From Serendipita indica DSM 11827 (taxonomy: Eukaryota > Basidiomycota > Agaricomycetes > Sebacinales > Serendipitaceae), in NCBI GenBank assembly GCA_910890315.1, contig CAJVGD010000018.1, positions 372,001 through 436,000 of the forward strand: 64,000 bases of DNA, given 5' to 3'. The translations under genes and the position numbers were made by a program. Positions within the stretch are counted from its first letter, which is position 1. Every line of letters starts with the position of its first letter. The notes under the pieces were generated by a model. That model was not told the DNA's origin. It did not search any database and worked only from the letters and a program-made list of their open reading frames with translations. Shown piece by piece: positions 1-9,447 of the stretch.

Positions 1-2164
1 AGTTGATGCTGAGACTTGTTCCTCGAGTTCCCGACTTTGGCTTTATATGACGGATCTCGGTGTGTTGCATGTGGCGAGGAGGCTTTGAACTACGACTCGG
101 CGGACGACCATGAACAGATGGCCAAATGGTTCAAGGTGAGTCTTGTTCCCCGTGGAATGCTAGTCTGATTCGCGCCCAGCTTCACATGCATCCGGCTTCT
201 CTTAAGGACTGGACTGTCAATATCCCACCACTCCCCAACGGCATCTCCATTCAGCGAGTGTACCAGGACATCATGGATTACATGCTCAAAAACACCCAGA
301 GTCACTTTGAGAAAAAGGTAGTGAATGGAGCATCTATTTGGAGGCGAAACAGGAACTCCATGACATTCATCTTCGCCATCCCGAATGCATGGGGTCACAG
401 CCAGCAGCAGACGCTGCGACAAGCCGCCATCGACGCCGGATTATTCCCTTCCTCCAAGGCAGATTCTCTGGTCCGCTTCGTGACAGAAGGAGAAGCATCC
501 GTACATTTTGTCTCCGTCTATGGCTCTATGCGGCATTGGTTGAGCGTGGGTTCCACCTTTGGGGTGGTTGATGCTGGTAGGCCTTCATTTTGGAGAAAAT
601 CGGTAGTCACCTACTCCACAAGGTGGATCCACCACGGATAGTACACTCTACACGTGTACTCAGGTCTCGCTAGGCATTGTGCTAAAGGAGGCGTCTATGA
701 GCGAGTGTGTTCAGGCACGTCCTATCATGACGACTTGATACTATCCCGAATATGTTCAGGCTGCAGGTGTCAACGTCGACGATGTCCTGGGACAAGTGCT
801 CCAGGCCAGGCTCGCCAACTCCAGATTTGGTGACAAAGACAACATCAAGGCAATGGTAGAAGAGTTCGAGAAAAAGGTAATCTCATCCTTCTGACTGACC
901 ATGGATTCACCTGTCATGCAACAGACCAAGCGTCTATTCAACGGCAATACTAACAAAAACGTGATCAAATTCGGCGGCTCGCGTGACACAGACAGGAATC
1001 TCGGGGATCCTCAAGGGTCAAATCAGCTTGAGCAAAGAAGAGGTACTTGCAACATTCAAACCCGTCTCGGAAAACATTGTCAATAGTATACGCCGCTTGA
1101 TCAGTAGCAAGCGACCACAAGTACGATATCAAGGGAGTCGGTCTATACAGCTAACGCTAGCTTTTAGTATCTTCTTCTCGTTGGAGGCTTCGGAGAGTCA
1201 CCATATCTTCGATCCGAACTCTCTCGAATCTTCGGAAGTCAAGGCATTGAGGTCATTACCGTCGAGCAACCAACGTGCGTCTTCCTTTAACATGTTCCTT
1301 GTTAAGTAACTTGTCGAATCATGGGCTTCCAGCAAGAAAGCGGCGGCGTAGGTCTGCCTTTGCATCTCCGTCCCAATCTTCATGTTTTGCCTTTTTAGTG
1401 AAGGAGCAGTGGTATGGTATCTCAGGAACATGGTCAAGACACGAATCGCTCGTGAAACCTACGGGACGGATGTAAATTGCATTTACAATCAACTCCGCCA
1501 CAACGAACGCAGCGACCAGGTCTATACCGCTCCCGAGTACGTATCCCTCTTGCTGATGTGAACTTACTCATCTGAGAACAGCGGTCTGACGAGGATATCG
1601 GGAGTGTTTGACCCCTGGGTTGAGAAAGTCAGCGCTTGGTTCATTGCATCGTCGTCCTTTAATCATGGTTATAGGGAACACCGGTGGAAGATGGATTTAC
1701 GTATACAGTAGGCTACCTTACTACCTGGCCCAAGGAAGCACACTCGAAGCCATCGCTGGGAGTGAAGGAAGTGCAGGTCTATAAGTGGGAAGCCGATACC
1801 ATTCCTCTTTGGGTCTTGCAGAAGAATAGTGCGTGGCTATATTTATATTTGCTAATTTGTGAGAAATTAATCGCGTCTAGGGTCATTGATGCCCGGCTTC
1901 CACTATATTTGCACAGTACAAGCGGACCTCTCTCACCTTGTTCCTCACGGCCTCGCAGTCGAGAAAGGTCCAAAGGGGAAATACTGGAAGCTTGATTATC
2001 AGATTGCGGTCACCTTGCCAATTGGAGGCGCACAGCTCCAGGCACGACTGCAATGGTACGAGAAAGTATGCACCTGTCTTCTATGAGATGCATAACCGTA
2101 ACTTGATAACTCGTAGGGAATTCTCAAGCAAGGGCCTGCCACCACGATTCTGGAATTTAATTAG
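1..2164 (+). CDS. HSPA12-like Hsp70-family ATPase, 3' portion
   Basis: This gene enters from the left edge, so its 5' end is missing. Exons can be followed from an edge exon ending at 135 (codes CGEEALNYDSADDHEQMAKWFK-like sequence) through 180-576 and 623 onward to a TAG at 2162-2164. Readable landmarks are LHMHP, FVTEGEASVH and VVDAG|GSTTDST, the phosphate-binding VDAGGGT-type loop of actin-fold ATPases, then VGGFGESPYLRSEL near 1180 and a C-terminal beta domain ending GPATTILEFN. Introns are short (44 nt at 136-179, 46 nt at 577-622). This is the divergent Hsp70 group near HSPA12A/B that is expanded in Agaricomycetes; those proteins are cytosolic ATPases of largely unknown client range. 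I saw no interruption in the exons. Not every intron border after 718 was fixed. Confidence 0.8.
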
Positions 2165-2570
2165 CAAGGTTGACCTCTTTGCACTATTCATGCTCCCGTT
2201 TGCAAAAAAAAATGCTACCAGAGACAACTGTTTCATGAGAGTCAATACTGCAGATAAAAAGTGGAAGACGTATCGATACTACGGGAGGAGTGTGAACTTC
2301 CTCCGAGCTCTCAGAGATGCGAGGCACTGAGACTATCCTGGGGCCGACTATGTGGAAATTCTGACCTGTCTCCGAAGAGCCGCTAGATAGATACCGTCGA
2401 GACCTATCATCATTTTTCTAACAGCGCCGTCGCCGTAATGTGGTAAGCTTGCTTAGTCCATCTCATCCAGCTTTAAAATTGTGACGGAAATCTTCCCACA
2501 ATGCAAAAAAAAAAAAAAAAACAGACTTCTGTTTGCATTTCGAGCTGTCCCTCGCCTTCCCCCGTCCACT
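2165..2570. other. Intergenic stretch between the two Hsp70 copies
   Basis: This gap holds the 3' flank of the first Hsp70 gene and the 5' flank of the truncated second copy. The only notable feature is a run of 17 A at 2505-2521, about 50 bp before the ATG of the second copy. No other gene or RNA was recognised. Confidence 0.5.
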
Positions 2571-3094
2571 ATGGCGTCGTATCGCAGCGAGAAGATGTAC
2601 AACGGAGATGAAAAGACTGTTATCGCATTTGCTATTGGGACGACCATGAGTACGTCCTTGAGACGGGCTGATGTAAAGCATCACCATTTCAGGCGCTGCG
2701 TCCTACTCGCATCTCTCGAAGCGAGCCCATCCGACCGTAGAGATGGCGAGTATAACCAAGTCCTGTCAACATGGGCTGACTGTCGTCAGGTAACCCAATG
2801 GCCTGGTCAACCAACCGCTAGCGGGTCCGCCAAAGGAAGGCCAGCTCATCGCAGAATACAGGTTTCTGAACGTTATGTAAGGTTCCAACACTTTTCCTGT
2901 ACGACGGTTCTCAGTGCGTAGCATGCGGCGAGGAGGCATTGAACTATCAGTCGGAAGATGATCATGAACAAATGGCCAAGTGGTTCAAGGTAAGTAAATA
3001 GGAAATGGATTTCTCTTCTAGCTCGTTTCCAGCTTCATATGCATCCCGAGTCTCTCAGGGATGACGCTCTCAACATCCCACCGCTCCCAACAGG
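2571..3094 (+). pseudogene. Truncated second copy of the HSPA12-like gene (5' end only)
   Basis: An ATG at 2571 opens MASYRSEKMYNGDEKTVIAF, the expected N-terminus with the first phosphate loop (IAFAIGTTMS). Further exons give SYSHL, then VTQWPGQPTASG, then CVACGEEALNYQSEDDHEQ up to 2990, matching the first exon at the left window edge, then LHMHPESLRDDALNIPPLPTG. The homology stops abruptly at about 3092-3096, where sequence of an F-box gene on the opposite strand begins. The intron after PTVEM would need a GC donor (GCGAGT, 44 nt), a sign of decay. Only about the first fifth of the protein is present, so this is a gene fragment. It lies head-to-tail with the full copy. Confidence 0.8.
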
Positions 3095-3299
3095 CCTTGC
3101 AGATCAAGCGATAGCTCGCAAACCGCTCTTGGACAAGTTTGAAAAGCGATAAATCCTCGATACTGACATTCCCATATCCGTGGGCTCCTGCACTTGGGTA
3201 TAATCCGTGGATGAATCTGCTGTGCGGTGCTGGTCGGACAAGCGGTTGATTGGAGAGGATGAGGATCTCATATACAAGCTCGTATGGAAGCCTCTGCAT
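3093..3299 (-). pseudogene. 5' fragment of an F-box-like gene, subgroup A
   Basis: The ATG at 3299 (an alternative lies at 3314) opens MQRLPYELVYEILILSNQPL, the F-box-like start shared with the three genes that follow. Similarity to those paralogues runs to LASYRLICKA-type sequence at about residue 69 and then ends in antisense Hsp70 sequence. The frame stays open for a further 25 codons to 3018, so a hybrid 98-residue reading frame exists by chance. All of the leucine-rich part is lost. It shares an upstream TGGTCGAGG element with its neighbours. Confidence 0.75.
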
Positions 3300-3614
3300 A
3301 TAAAACAGCTTCATGAGACACCATTACGTGCTTTCACGACGTACTTACCGGGTGGTCGAGGCGTAAAGGCAAATAACGAAGTGGCGCCGCCGCGGTCACG
3401 CAGGTTTACCTCTGTAAATTGGGTCTTATCCATAAATGAATATACACTCTATGTAATCTTATTGATCCGAGTAGAAACAAAATATCATCCTGACTGAAGA
3501 TGAATCTTGACTTGCTTCTTAGAGCCAAAGCTATGATGGCGAGGATGCAAGTAGCGAACACATGGACAATTGTTGCATATCATTAGTTAAAGCACCCATT
3601 CTTGCAACCATCGT

Positions 3615-4928
3615 CTACCAATACGAGTAGCTCAAGCCGACACGATGCTCCGACGCCTGCGCCAACAGTACTTGGTCGCAAGTGCGCGTCGCCGCCGATT
3701 CTTTGCTAATTCGAGGTGAAATAACAACTGGTAGACAGTAGGGCTCGACAACGATCGTCGTGACACCAAAGAACCGGACGTCTTCCTCGACGATTTGCAA
3801 GACGGCTGGCTTCATTTGTGGGGTATATGATCTCATCATTAGGACGACAGTGCTGAAATGAGCGAATTGATTGTCGTTGACCCTCCATGTATCAAAGTTT
3901 CGTAGGGCCTCTGTGTGATAGAGATAATCGATGATGAGAGTCTTGAGCGTCGGATGTGGGTCGCGCCGAAGAGCGGCACATGTGTAGTAGTCTGACACGT
4001 GAATCGTTTCGAGACGAGGACAGGCATGTGCCAGGTCGTGAATATGACTGAGTGGCGTGGGGTAATAGGATTGGTGTTGCAGAGCAGCATTGCTGGCCTG
4101 TTTGATCCGCAGGAACTGCAATACGTGACCATTTCTCCGGAGAAAGACGCTGGCATCGTCTAAAGATGTCTCCAAGAGGTGAGAAATCGAAAGAGTGCAC
4201 GATTCGAGCATCGGGGCAGTGATGAGCTTTAGATCAAAGTAATGCTTTGTCACAATCTCTAGTCTTCGAAGAGTAGGGATGTGAATCGTGGAGTGAATCT
4301 CAAGCGTCTCTGCTGAGATGATGAGGGTTTCGAGGGTAGGATTTGAATGGACAATGGTGGGAAGAAAGCTCGCCGGCCATCCGGCCCAAGAGGATACGAC
4401 TGCGAGATGCTCAACACCGACGAGCCAATCTGGAATCGCCGTCGGATACGTGCACGTGTCAAACATCTCGATCGTCGCAAGGTTGGGACAGAGATTCCGA
4501 ATGGAACATATCTGCGCGTGCTCTTCCGAATACGCAGGGTACTTGTCGGGCTTTGTCTCAGCAGGGTGAGGCGCGAACATGATTCTCCTAATATAGCCAA
4601 GCGGCTTGCTTCCCCATGGGCTGCTTTTGGTCCGGAGAAAGGCGTGAAAGGATGCGATGCATGCCACGGTAGGTGATAATATTACGTCGTGAAGCAAAAG
4701 GTCGAGGGCAATGGGCTCGATGGCTTTGCATATCAGGCGGTATTCCGCAAACCGCTCTTGTACGAGCCTCAGAGCAGGGAACCCCGTTCTATCCAACTTA
4801 TCGTGCCCATAGACGGATGTACGCGCGTTTAAACCGTGGAAGAATTCGCTACGAGCCTCGAGTCGAATGAGCGGTTGATTGGATAGGTGAAGGATCTCGC
4901 GTATAAGCTCGTATGGGAGGCTCTCCAT
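3615..4928 (-). CDS. F-box-like/LRR protein, subgroup A
   Basis: This intronless frame codes for 437 residues from ATG 4928. The F-box-like segment is at residues 4-20 (LPYELIREILHLSNQPL). It is followed by a conserved helix LVQERFAEYRLICKAIEPIALDLLLHDV and then irregular leucine-rich repeats, with conserved blocks LETLIISA, HDLAHACPRLETIHV and HPTLKTLIIDY. F-box proteins generally link substrates to the SKP1-CUL1 ubiquitin ligase; substrate recognition would lie in the leucine-rich part. Function here is by family only. It is second of four same-strand relatives in 3.1-8.4 kb. The frame is whole. Confidence 0.8.
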   Translation of the reverse strand: MESLPYELIREILHLSNQPLIRLEARSEFFHGLNARTSVYGHDKLDRTGFPALRLVQERFAEYRLICKAIEPIALDLLLHDVILSPTVACIASFHAFLRTKSSPWGSKPLGYIRRIMFAPHPAETKPDKYPAYSEEHAQICSIRNLCPNLATIEMFDTCTYPTAIPDWLVGVEHLAVVSSWAGWPASFLPTIVHSNPTLETLIISAETLEIHSTIHIPTLRRLEIVTKHYFDLKLITAPMLESCTLSISHLLETSLDDASVFLRRNGHVLQFLRIKQASNAALQHQSYYPTPLSHIHDLAHACPRLETIHVSDYYTCAALRRDPHPTLKTLIIDYLYHTEALRNFDTWRVNDNQFAHFSTVVLMMRSYTPQMKPAVLQIVEEDVRFFGVTTIVVEPYCLPVVISPRISKESAATRTCDQVLLAQASEHRVGLSYSYW

Positions 4929-5362
4929 CTACGGCGTAGTAAGTCAAGGGATAATCATGCGGTTTGACGAGATACTTGCGAGGTAGTCAAGGAGAAACCA
5001 AGAGGTGAGGTAGTCAACAGCGAACCAAGGTGAGGTAGTCGAGCATGATCCCGCGGCGAGAAAATGCCGACGTGCGCCGAAGAGAGCATCTAGAAAAAGG
5101 TTTCAACTTGCCATATTCGGCGTTATATCCCGCCTATAGAGTTTGCACTTTGCCTGTCAGACTGGTGACTTTGCTCATTCAGAGGAAGATGATTGTAAAA
5201 GAAGAGACTATCAGAGGTAGATATGGTTAGTGAGAGGCGGACATGCAAATGTACTCGAGCCATAATAGGCAATGCAACGTTGCGAATGTCTTTTGCAAGG
5301 GTCGCAGAAACTCGACGGTGTACACGAATCAAGTAATAACAGGTAAATTCACTTGTCCTTGC
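4929..5362. other. Spacer with short imperfect tandem repeat
   Basis: This gap separates two subgroup A genes. At about 4978-5045 a unit of 25-27 bp built on GAGGTAGTC is repeated two to three times with changes (starts near 4979, 5004 and 5031). The first unit overlaps the position where the paralogous genes carry TGGTCGAGG. Nothing else was recognised. Confidence 0.5.
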
Positions 5363-6673
5363 TTACGTACCTAAAGTACTCGAGCGATGGGCAGACACCT
5401 CTGCGAGAGCTGGTGGATCGTGAACACACTTTGCAGCCAGCTCCTTGCTCGCACAAGGTGGAATAACCACCGGCAAGCAATGCGGCTTTGTGATGATTGA
5501 CGTAACAGCAAAGAGCTGGGGATCCTCCTCAATGGACTGCTTAATCTCCGCATCTGTCGTCCAGGGGTTTTGACCAGCGCCTAGTGCGAACACAACGGTG
5601 TCAAATTTAGCAAACTGGTTCTCGTTAATCTTCCAGTATCCTATCACCGACGAGAGATTCCATGCATACGCACGATCGAGGATGAGTGTCGTCAGTGTCG
5701 GGTGCGGTTCACGGTGTAGAGGAGCGCCTGTGTAAAAGGGGAGTACATGGATTATTTCGAGGCGTGGACATGCGTGTGCCAGGTCGTGAATGCGGTTTAG
5801 GGGGATTGGATCCAGATACCGCATGTCTTCGTAGTGATCTTCGGTGGTGAGCGCCTGCATGATGCGCAGAAAACGCAAACCACGACCGTTGCTTTTGAGA
5901 AATGCATGTGCATCGGTTAAGCTGGACTCCAAGAGGTGGGAAATGGTGAGAGTACAGGCTTCGAGTCGTGGGGCGGTGATAAAGTTGAGATTAAAGGCGT
6001 TTCCAGTATCGATTTCGAGCCGTTTGAGGTGGGAGAAATGAATCGGGGAATTGATAGCGCCAATATCTGCGGAGATGATGAGTGTCTCGAGGAGTGGGTG
6101 GGAATGAGGGATGCTTTGGAGATATGATGACCGATAGGAGCTGGGGGAAACTATTACGAGATGCTTCAACCCCATCAGCCAACCTGTAGGCATCTCAAAG
6201 TCCTTGTTTCTGTTGAAAATCTCGATTGCCTCAAGGTTGGGACAAAGAGTGCGGATGGTACGTAGTAGAGGGACATGGCTGTAATCAAGTATGGGGGTGT
6301 AATCGATGCCCACAGGGAGAGGCACAAGGAGGATTCGTCTGGTATAGGCTCCCAGCTGGCCTCGGTATCGTTTGGTTTGCAAAAAGGCGGAAAAGGAGGT
6401 GAGACATGCTGGAGTAGCACAGAGCACCACGTCCTGAAGCAAAAGCTTTAATGCTATGGGCGAGATGTCCTTGCAGATGAGGCGATAGGTTGCAAACTGC
6501 CTTTGAACTGGCCTTAGAATGTCATATTCCCTTCTTGGTACACCTCCAAGTCCGTAGTCTGTGACGTGCGCATGTAGACCGTGGTAGAATTCGTTGTGGG
6601 GTTCGCTTGGAACAAGAGGTTGGTTGGATAAGACGAGAATCTCGCGTATGAGCTCATATGGGAGTTTATCCAT
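5363..6673 (-). CDS. F-box-like/LRR protein, subgroup A
   Basis: This frame codes for 436 residues from ATG 6673. An in-frame extension upstream has no ATG, and the paralogues start at the same M-x-x-LPYEL position. The F-box-like part is MDKLPYELIREILVLSNQPL. It is followed by the HGLHAHV and FATYRLICKDISPIALKLLLQDV blocks and by leucine-rich repeats with HDLAHACPRLEIIHV and HPTLTTLILDRAY. It is intronless and uninterrupted, and probably the closest intact relative of the LTR-split gene at 6868-8394. An upstream TGGTCGAGG lies at 6718-6726. Confidence 0.8.
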   Translation of the reverse strand: MDKLPYELIREILVLSNQPLVPSEPHNEFYHGLHAHVTDYGLGGVPRREYDILRPVQRQFATYRLICKDISPIALKLLLQDVVLCATPACLTSFSAFLQTKRYRGQLGAYTRRILLVPLPVGIDYTPILDYSHVPLLRTIRTLCPNLEAIEIFNRNKDFEMPTGWLMGLKHLVIVSPSSYRSSYLQSIPHSHPLLETLIISADIGAINSPIHFSHLKRLEIDTGNAFNLNFITAPRLEACTLTISHLLESSLTDAHAFLKSNGRGLRFLRIMQALTTEDHYEDMRYLDPIPLNRIHDLAHACPRLEIIHVLPFYTGAPLHREPHPTLTTLILDRAYAWNLSSVIGYWKINENQFAKFDTVVFALGAGQNPWTTDAEIKQSIEEDPQLFAVTSIITKPHCLPVVIPPCASKELAAKCVHDPPALAEVSAHRSSTLGT

Positions 6674-6867
6674 CGAATGTACAAGATATGGGCGTGATTT
6701 TGATATCACACTCAAATGGTCGAGGGGCGAAGAGACGCGTGCGACCGCGCGCCCAGTCAGAATTGGATATCTTTATAGTGACATGACACATTACAAGCAA
6801 AGCTTGCGCTCAGTCGAATAGATCCAAACGCGATATACTAGTCCAAATCCTCTGTGAACGCAAAAGT

Positions 6868-8394
6868 TCAAAGTAAGTTGGAGATATTCGACCGACGGGC
6901 AGACACTTTTGCAAGCGTTAACGGATCACGAGCGCACTTTGCAGCCAGATCCTTGGTTGCACAAGGAGGAATAATCACTGGCGAACAATGTGGTTGTGTG
7001 ATGATACAAGTGACAGCAAACAGCCGAGGGTCCGTTTGGATGAAGCGCAAAATGTCCGCCTTTGTGGCCAAAGGGGATTCATATAAACCCAGGGCAAGAA
7101 CGACGGTATCAAAGTTGGCAAAATCGTCGTCGTTGATCTTCCAATGATCGAGAACTTGCGAGAGATTTGTGACAAAGGTACGGTCGAGGATGAGTGTCTT
7201 GAGCGTTGGATGCGGATTACGATGGAGGGTGGTCTCTGTGTAATAGATTAGTAGATGAATTGCTTCGAGGCGCGGACATAGATGAACCAGGTCGTGAATA
7301 TAGTTTAGAGGAAACGCATCCAGCTCTCTCCTGATTAGGCGCAAGAAGCGTAAACCGTGAGCATTCTTTTTGAGAAATGCACACGCATTGGCCATGATCG
7401 TGTTCAAGGACGAGACGGTGAGTGTGCATGCCTCGAGTTGTGGTGCGGTGATGAGTGTTACGGACCAGCCCGCAGGACCCACGTCATCTGGATGACTCGT
7501 ATATGTCAGTATGAGTCACGAAGAACGAGGATAGTCACTTACCTGACTCACGATGCGCGGCCGGCCGTGGCCAGCTTTGGCCACTACGAGCGGGAGCTTG
7601 TATGTGGACGGCTGCGCACGACTCGCCCGTATCAAGAGTCATCTCTATAGGTGACTCGTTATATAGATGACATGATATAAGATGTCGGATCGCTGTCTCG
7701 TCTCGGACTCCTCTTGTCCCTTCCTCCAACTCCCGCCAACCCTATGCCCTCCAACGTAGTCCCGCTACCGACTACTGGTTCCGAAATAATGCTTACATAA
7801 GCTTATCGAAAGGTATAAAAGGACCCGATTTTCCATGTAACATTTGCTAGTCTGATATCTGACTCCCTCGCCCAGTTTACGCGTCATATTACAGTAACTA
7901 AGTACCTCACGTCGAGGAATAATCTAAAGTAAACCATTGCTAGACCTGTCCTGACCCTACTCGGGACTCCGCCAGTCAGAAAGACGTGGGTATCGTCTTT
8001 AACAATGAGGGTCAAGTCGATTAATTCGCCCGCATTAATCTCGAGCCTCTTGAGAGTGGGGTGTAAAGTGGGGAGCTCCCGACTATACGGAAATGATGAG
8101 CGTTTCCAGGTGTGGATTCGCGTCAATGGTGCTTTGGAGAAGAGGTGTCGACATGGATATGCCTCTGGAAAAGATTGCGAGATGTTTGAGTCGTGTGAGC
8201 CAACCTGTGGACAAATCGTCGTCTTTGTGTCTGCTTCGAGTGGAAATCTCGATTGCTGTGAGGTTGGCGGATACATAGCCTGTGACGTGTGCGTGTAGGC
8301 CGTGGAAGAATTTGTTATGTGGCTCGAGTTGCCTGAGGAGCTGATTGGAGAGGAAAAGAATCTCGCGTATGAGTTCGTATGGGAGCTTCTGCAT
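6868..8394 (-). pseudogene. F-box-like gene, subgroup A, split by a solo LTR
   Basis: The 5' part starts at ATG 8394 (MQKLPYELIREILFLSNQLL, then HGLHAHVTGYV). It then jumps directly to ANLTAIEIST, so about 85 residues present in the relatives, including the YRLICK block, are deleted. The frame also changes after NPHLETLIIS. At the codons for DLTLI the 549-bp LTR at 7456-8004 interrupts the gene. The 3' part resumes at LITAPQLEACTLTV and runs to the stop at 6868, with HDLVHLCPRLEAIHL and HPTLKTLILDRTF preserved. The gene therefore has an internal deletion and an insertion and is unlikely to make a working F-box protein. Confidence 0.85.
7456..8004 (+). mobile_element. Solo LTR of an LTR retrotransposon, with 5-bp target duplication
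   Basis: The 549-bp element begins TGTTACGG and ends CTTTAACA, so it has TG...CA ends inside a 5-bp inverted TGTTA/TAACA. It is flanked by a perfect 5-bp target duplication ATGAG (7451-7455 and 8005-8009). The flanks belong to one F-box gene, which fixes both ends. A TATAAAA box at 7814-7820 suggests plus orientation. No internal region is present, so this is the single repeat left by recombination between two LTRs. The superfamily (Ty3 or Ty1 type) cannot be told from the LTR alone. The perfect target duplication fits a fairly recent insertion. Confidence 0.85.
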
Positions 8395-8429
8395 TTACTA
8401 TACAATGTTTGAATGTGCTTTGGTCGAGG

Positions 8430-9447
8430 AAAAGGTCCAAGAAAGGGTTAATCACAGACTATTAGAATAAAAAGTCCAGACCGCACAATGCCACGTTTGG
8501 AGTTGCTTGTTGGTCGATGATTGTGCTGTGTATCGTGTAGAATGTGAGTCTGGACTTTGTAATGAATAATTAGACTTTAGCGGGACCGCGGGTGCCTGTT
8601 TAGTGATGGTGAGAACGGGCGCTTTGAGGGGTTTACGTAGGCTGGTGGTTAATTGTCACAAATGCTGGCAGAGTCCCTGGGATATGTCATAAGACTTGCC
8701 ATTGGCATGAATATGTGGCGTAATCGGACAGTTGGTAATGCCGGACTTCTCGACTGCCCCTCGACGGATGAGCGGAGCCCCTGAGCGGAGTGGCTGAGAC
8801 AGCAAGTGTCCGAAAAGAAGGAGAAGGAGATCGACGTTGGTATGCCTACGTGTGCGCGTGTGGGCGTGGGAAGTCGTGGTTGAATGCTGACTTCGCGGAG
8901 AATGACCATGGCCGTAACGGAGACGCATCAAGGTCCGGGGATAAAAAAAGGGGTCCCCTCCATAAAAGTATGTTTTGGCGTATGACATTTGTATTAGTTA
9001 CTGGAATAATCCGACTCAATGGCCCCCCGTTCGTTCCCTCGGTGGCCGTCCCACCTCGGCCCTTTACGTGTGTTTGGCCGCGTGGGGGTTTTACGCTCTT
9101 TGCTCCCTCCCGCTTCCGACGACGCCGACAGACAGGCCTCTATCTTTTTTCTGATAGCAATTGGGATAGACGTTTGGACGACAACAAACACTAGCATTGT
9201 CACTGGAATAGATTCCTCGACGGTGGTTAACTTTGGTGCGTTACACTTGACATATCCCATATATATAGATTCATGCCAGCTAACATCTCTTCTATGCGAC
9301 GCTTCCTGCTCGTCCCTCCCCCGACCCCGTCTCAAGTTGGACTCTTCCAGGTCGAGATATCCTTACAAGATACTCTCTAGGATTCAGTAAATACGCTTAT
9401 CAACACCGTTGGCAACAACGCTGGGAAAGAGAAGCAGCCCCTTGTCG
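8430..9447. other. Intergenic, upstream of the RasGAP gene
   Basis: This interval of about 1 kb lies between the subgroup A F-box cluster and the RasGAP start. A T/C-rich stretch precedes the RasGAP start (roughly 9280-9400), common in fungal promoters. No gene, RNA or repeat was recognised. Confidence 0.4.

Noticed and set aside
8649-9390. Several reading frames of 80-134 codons upstream of RasGAP
   Set aside because: They overlap on both strands, show no family features or splice logic, and have no paralogue in the window.
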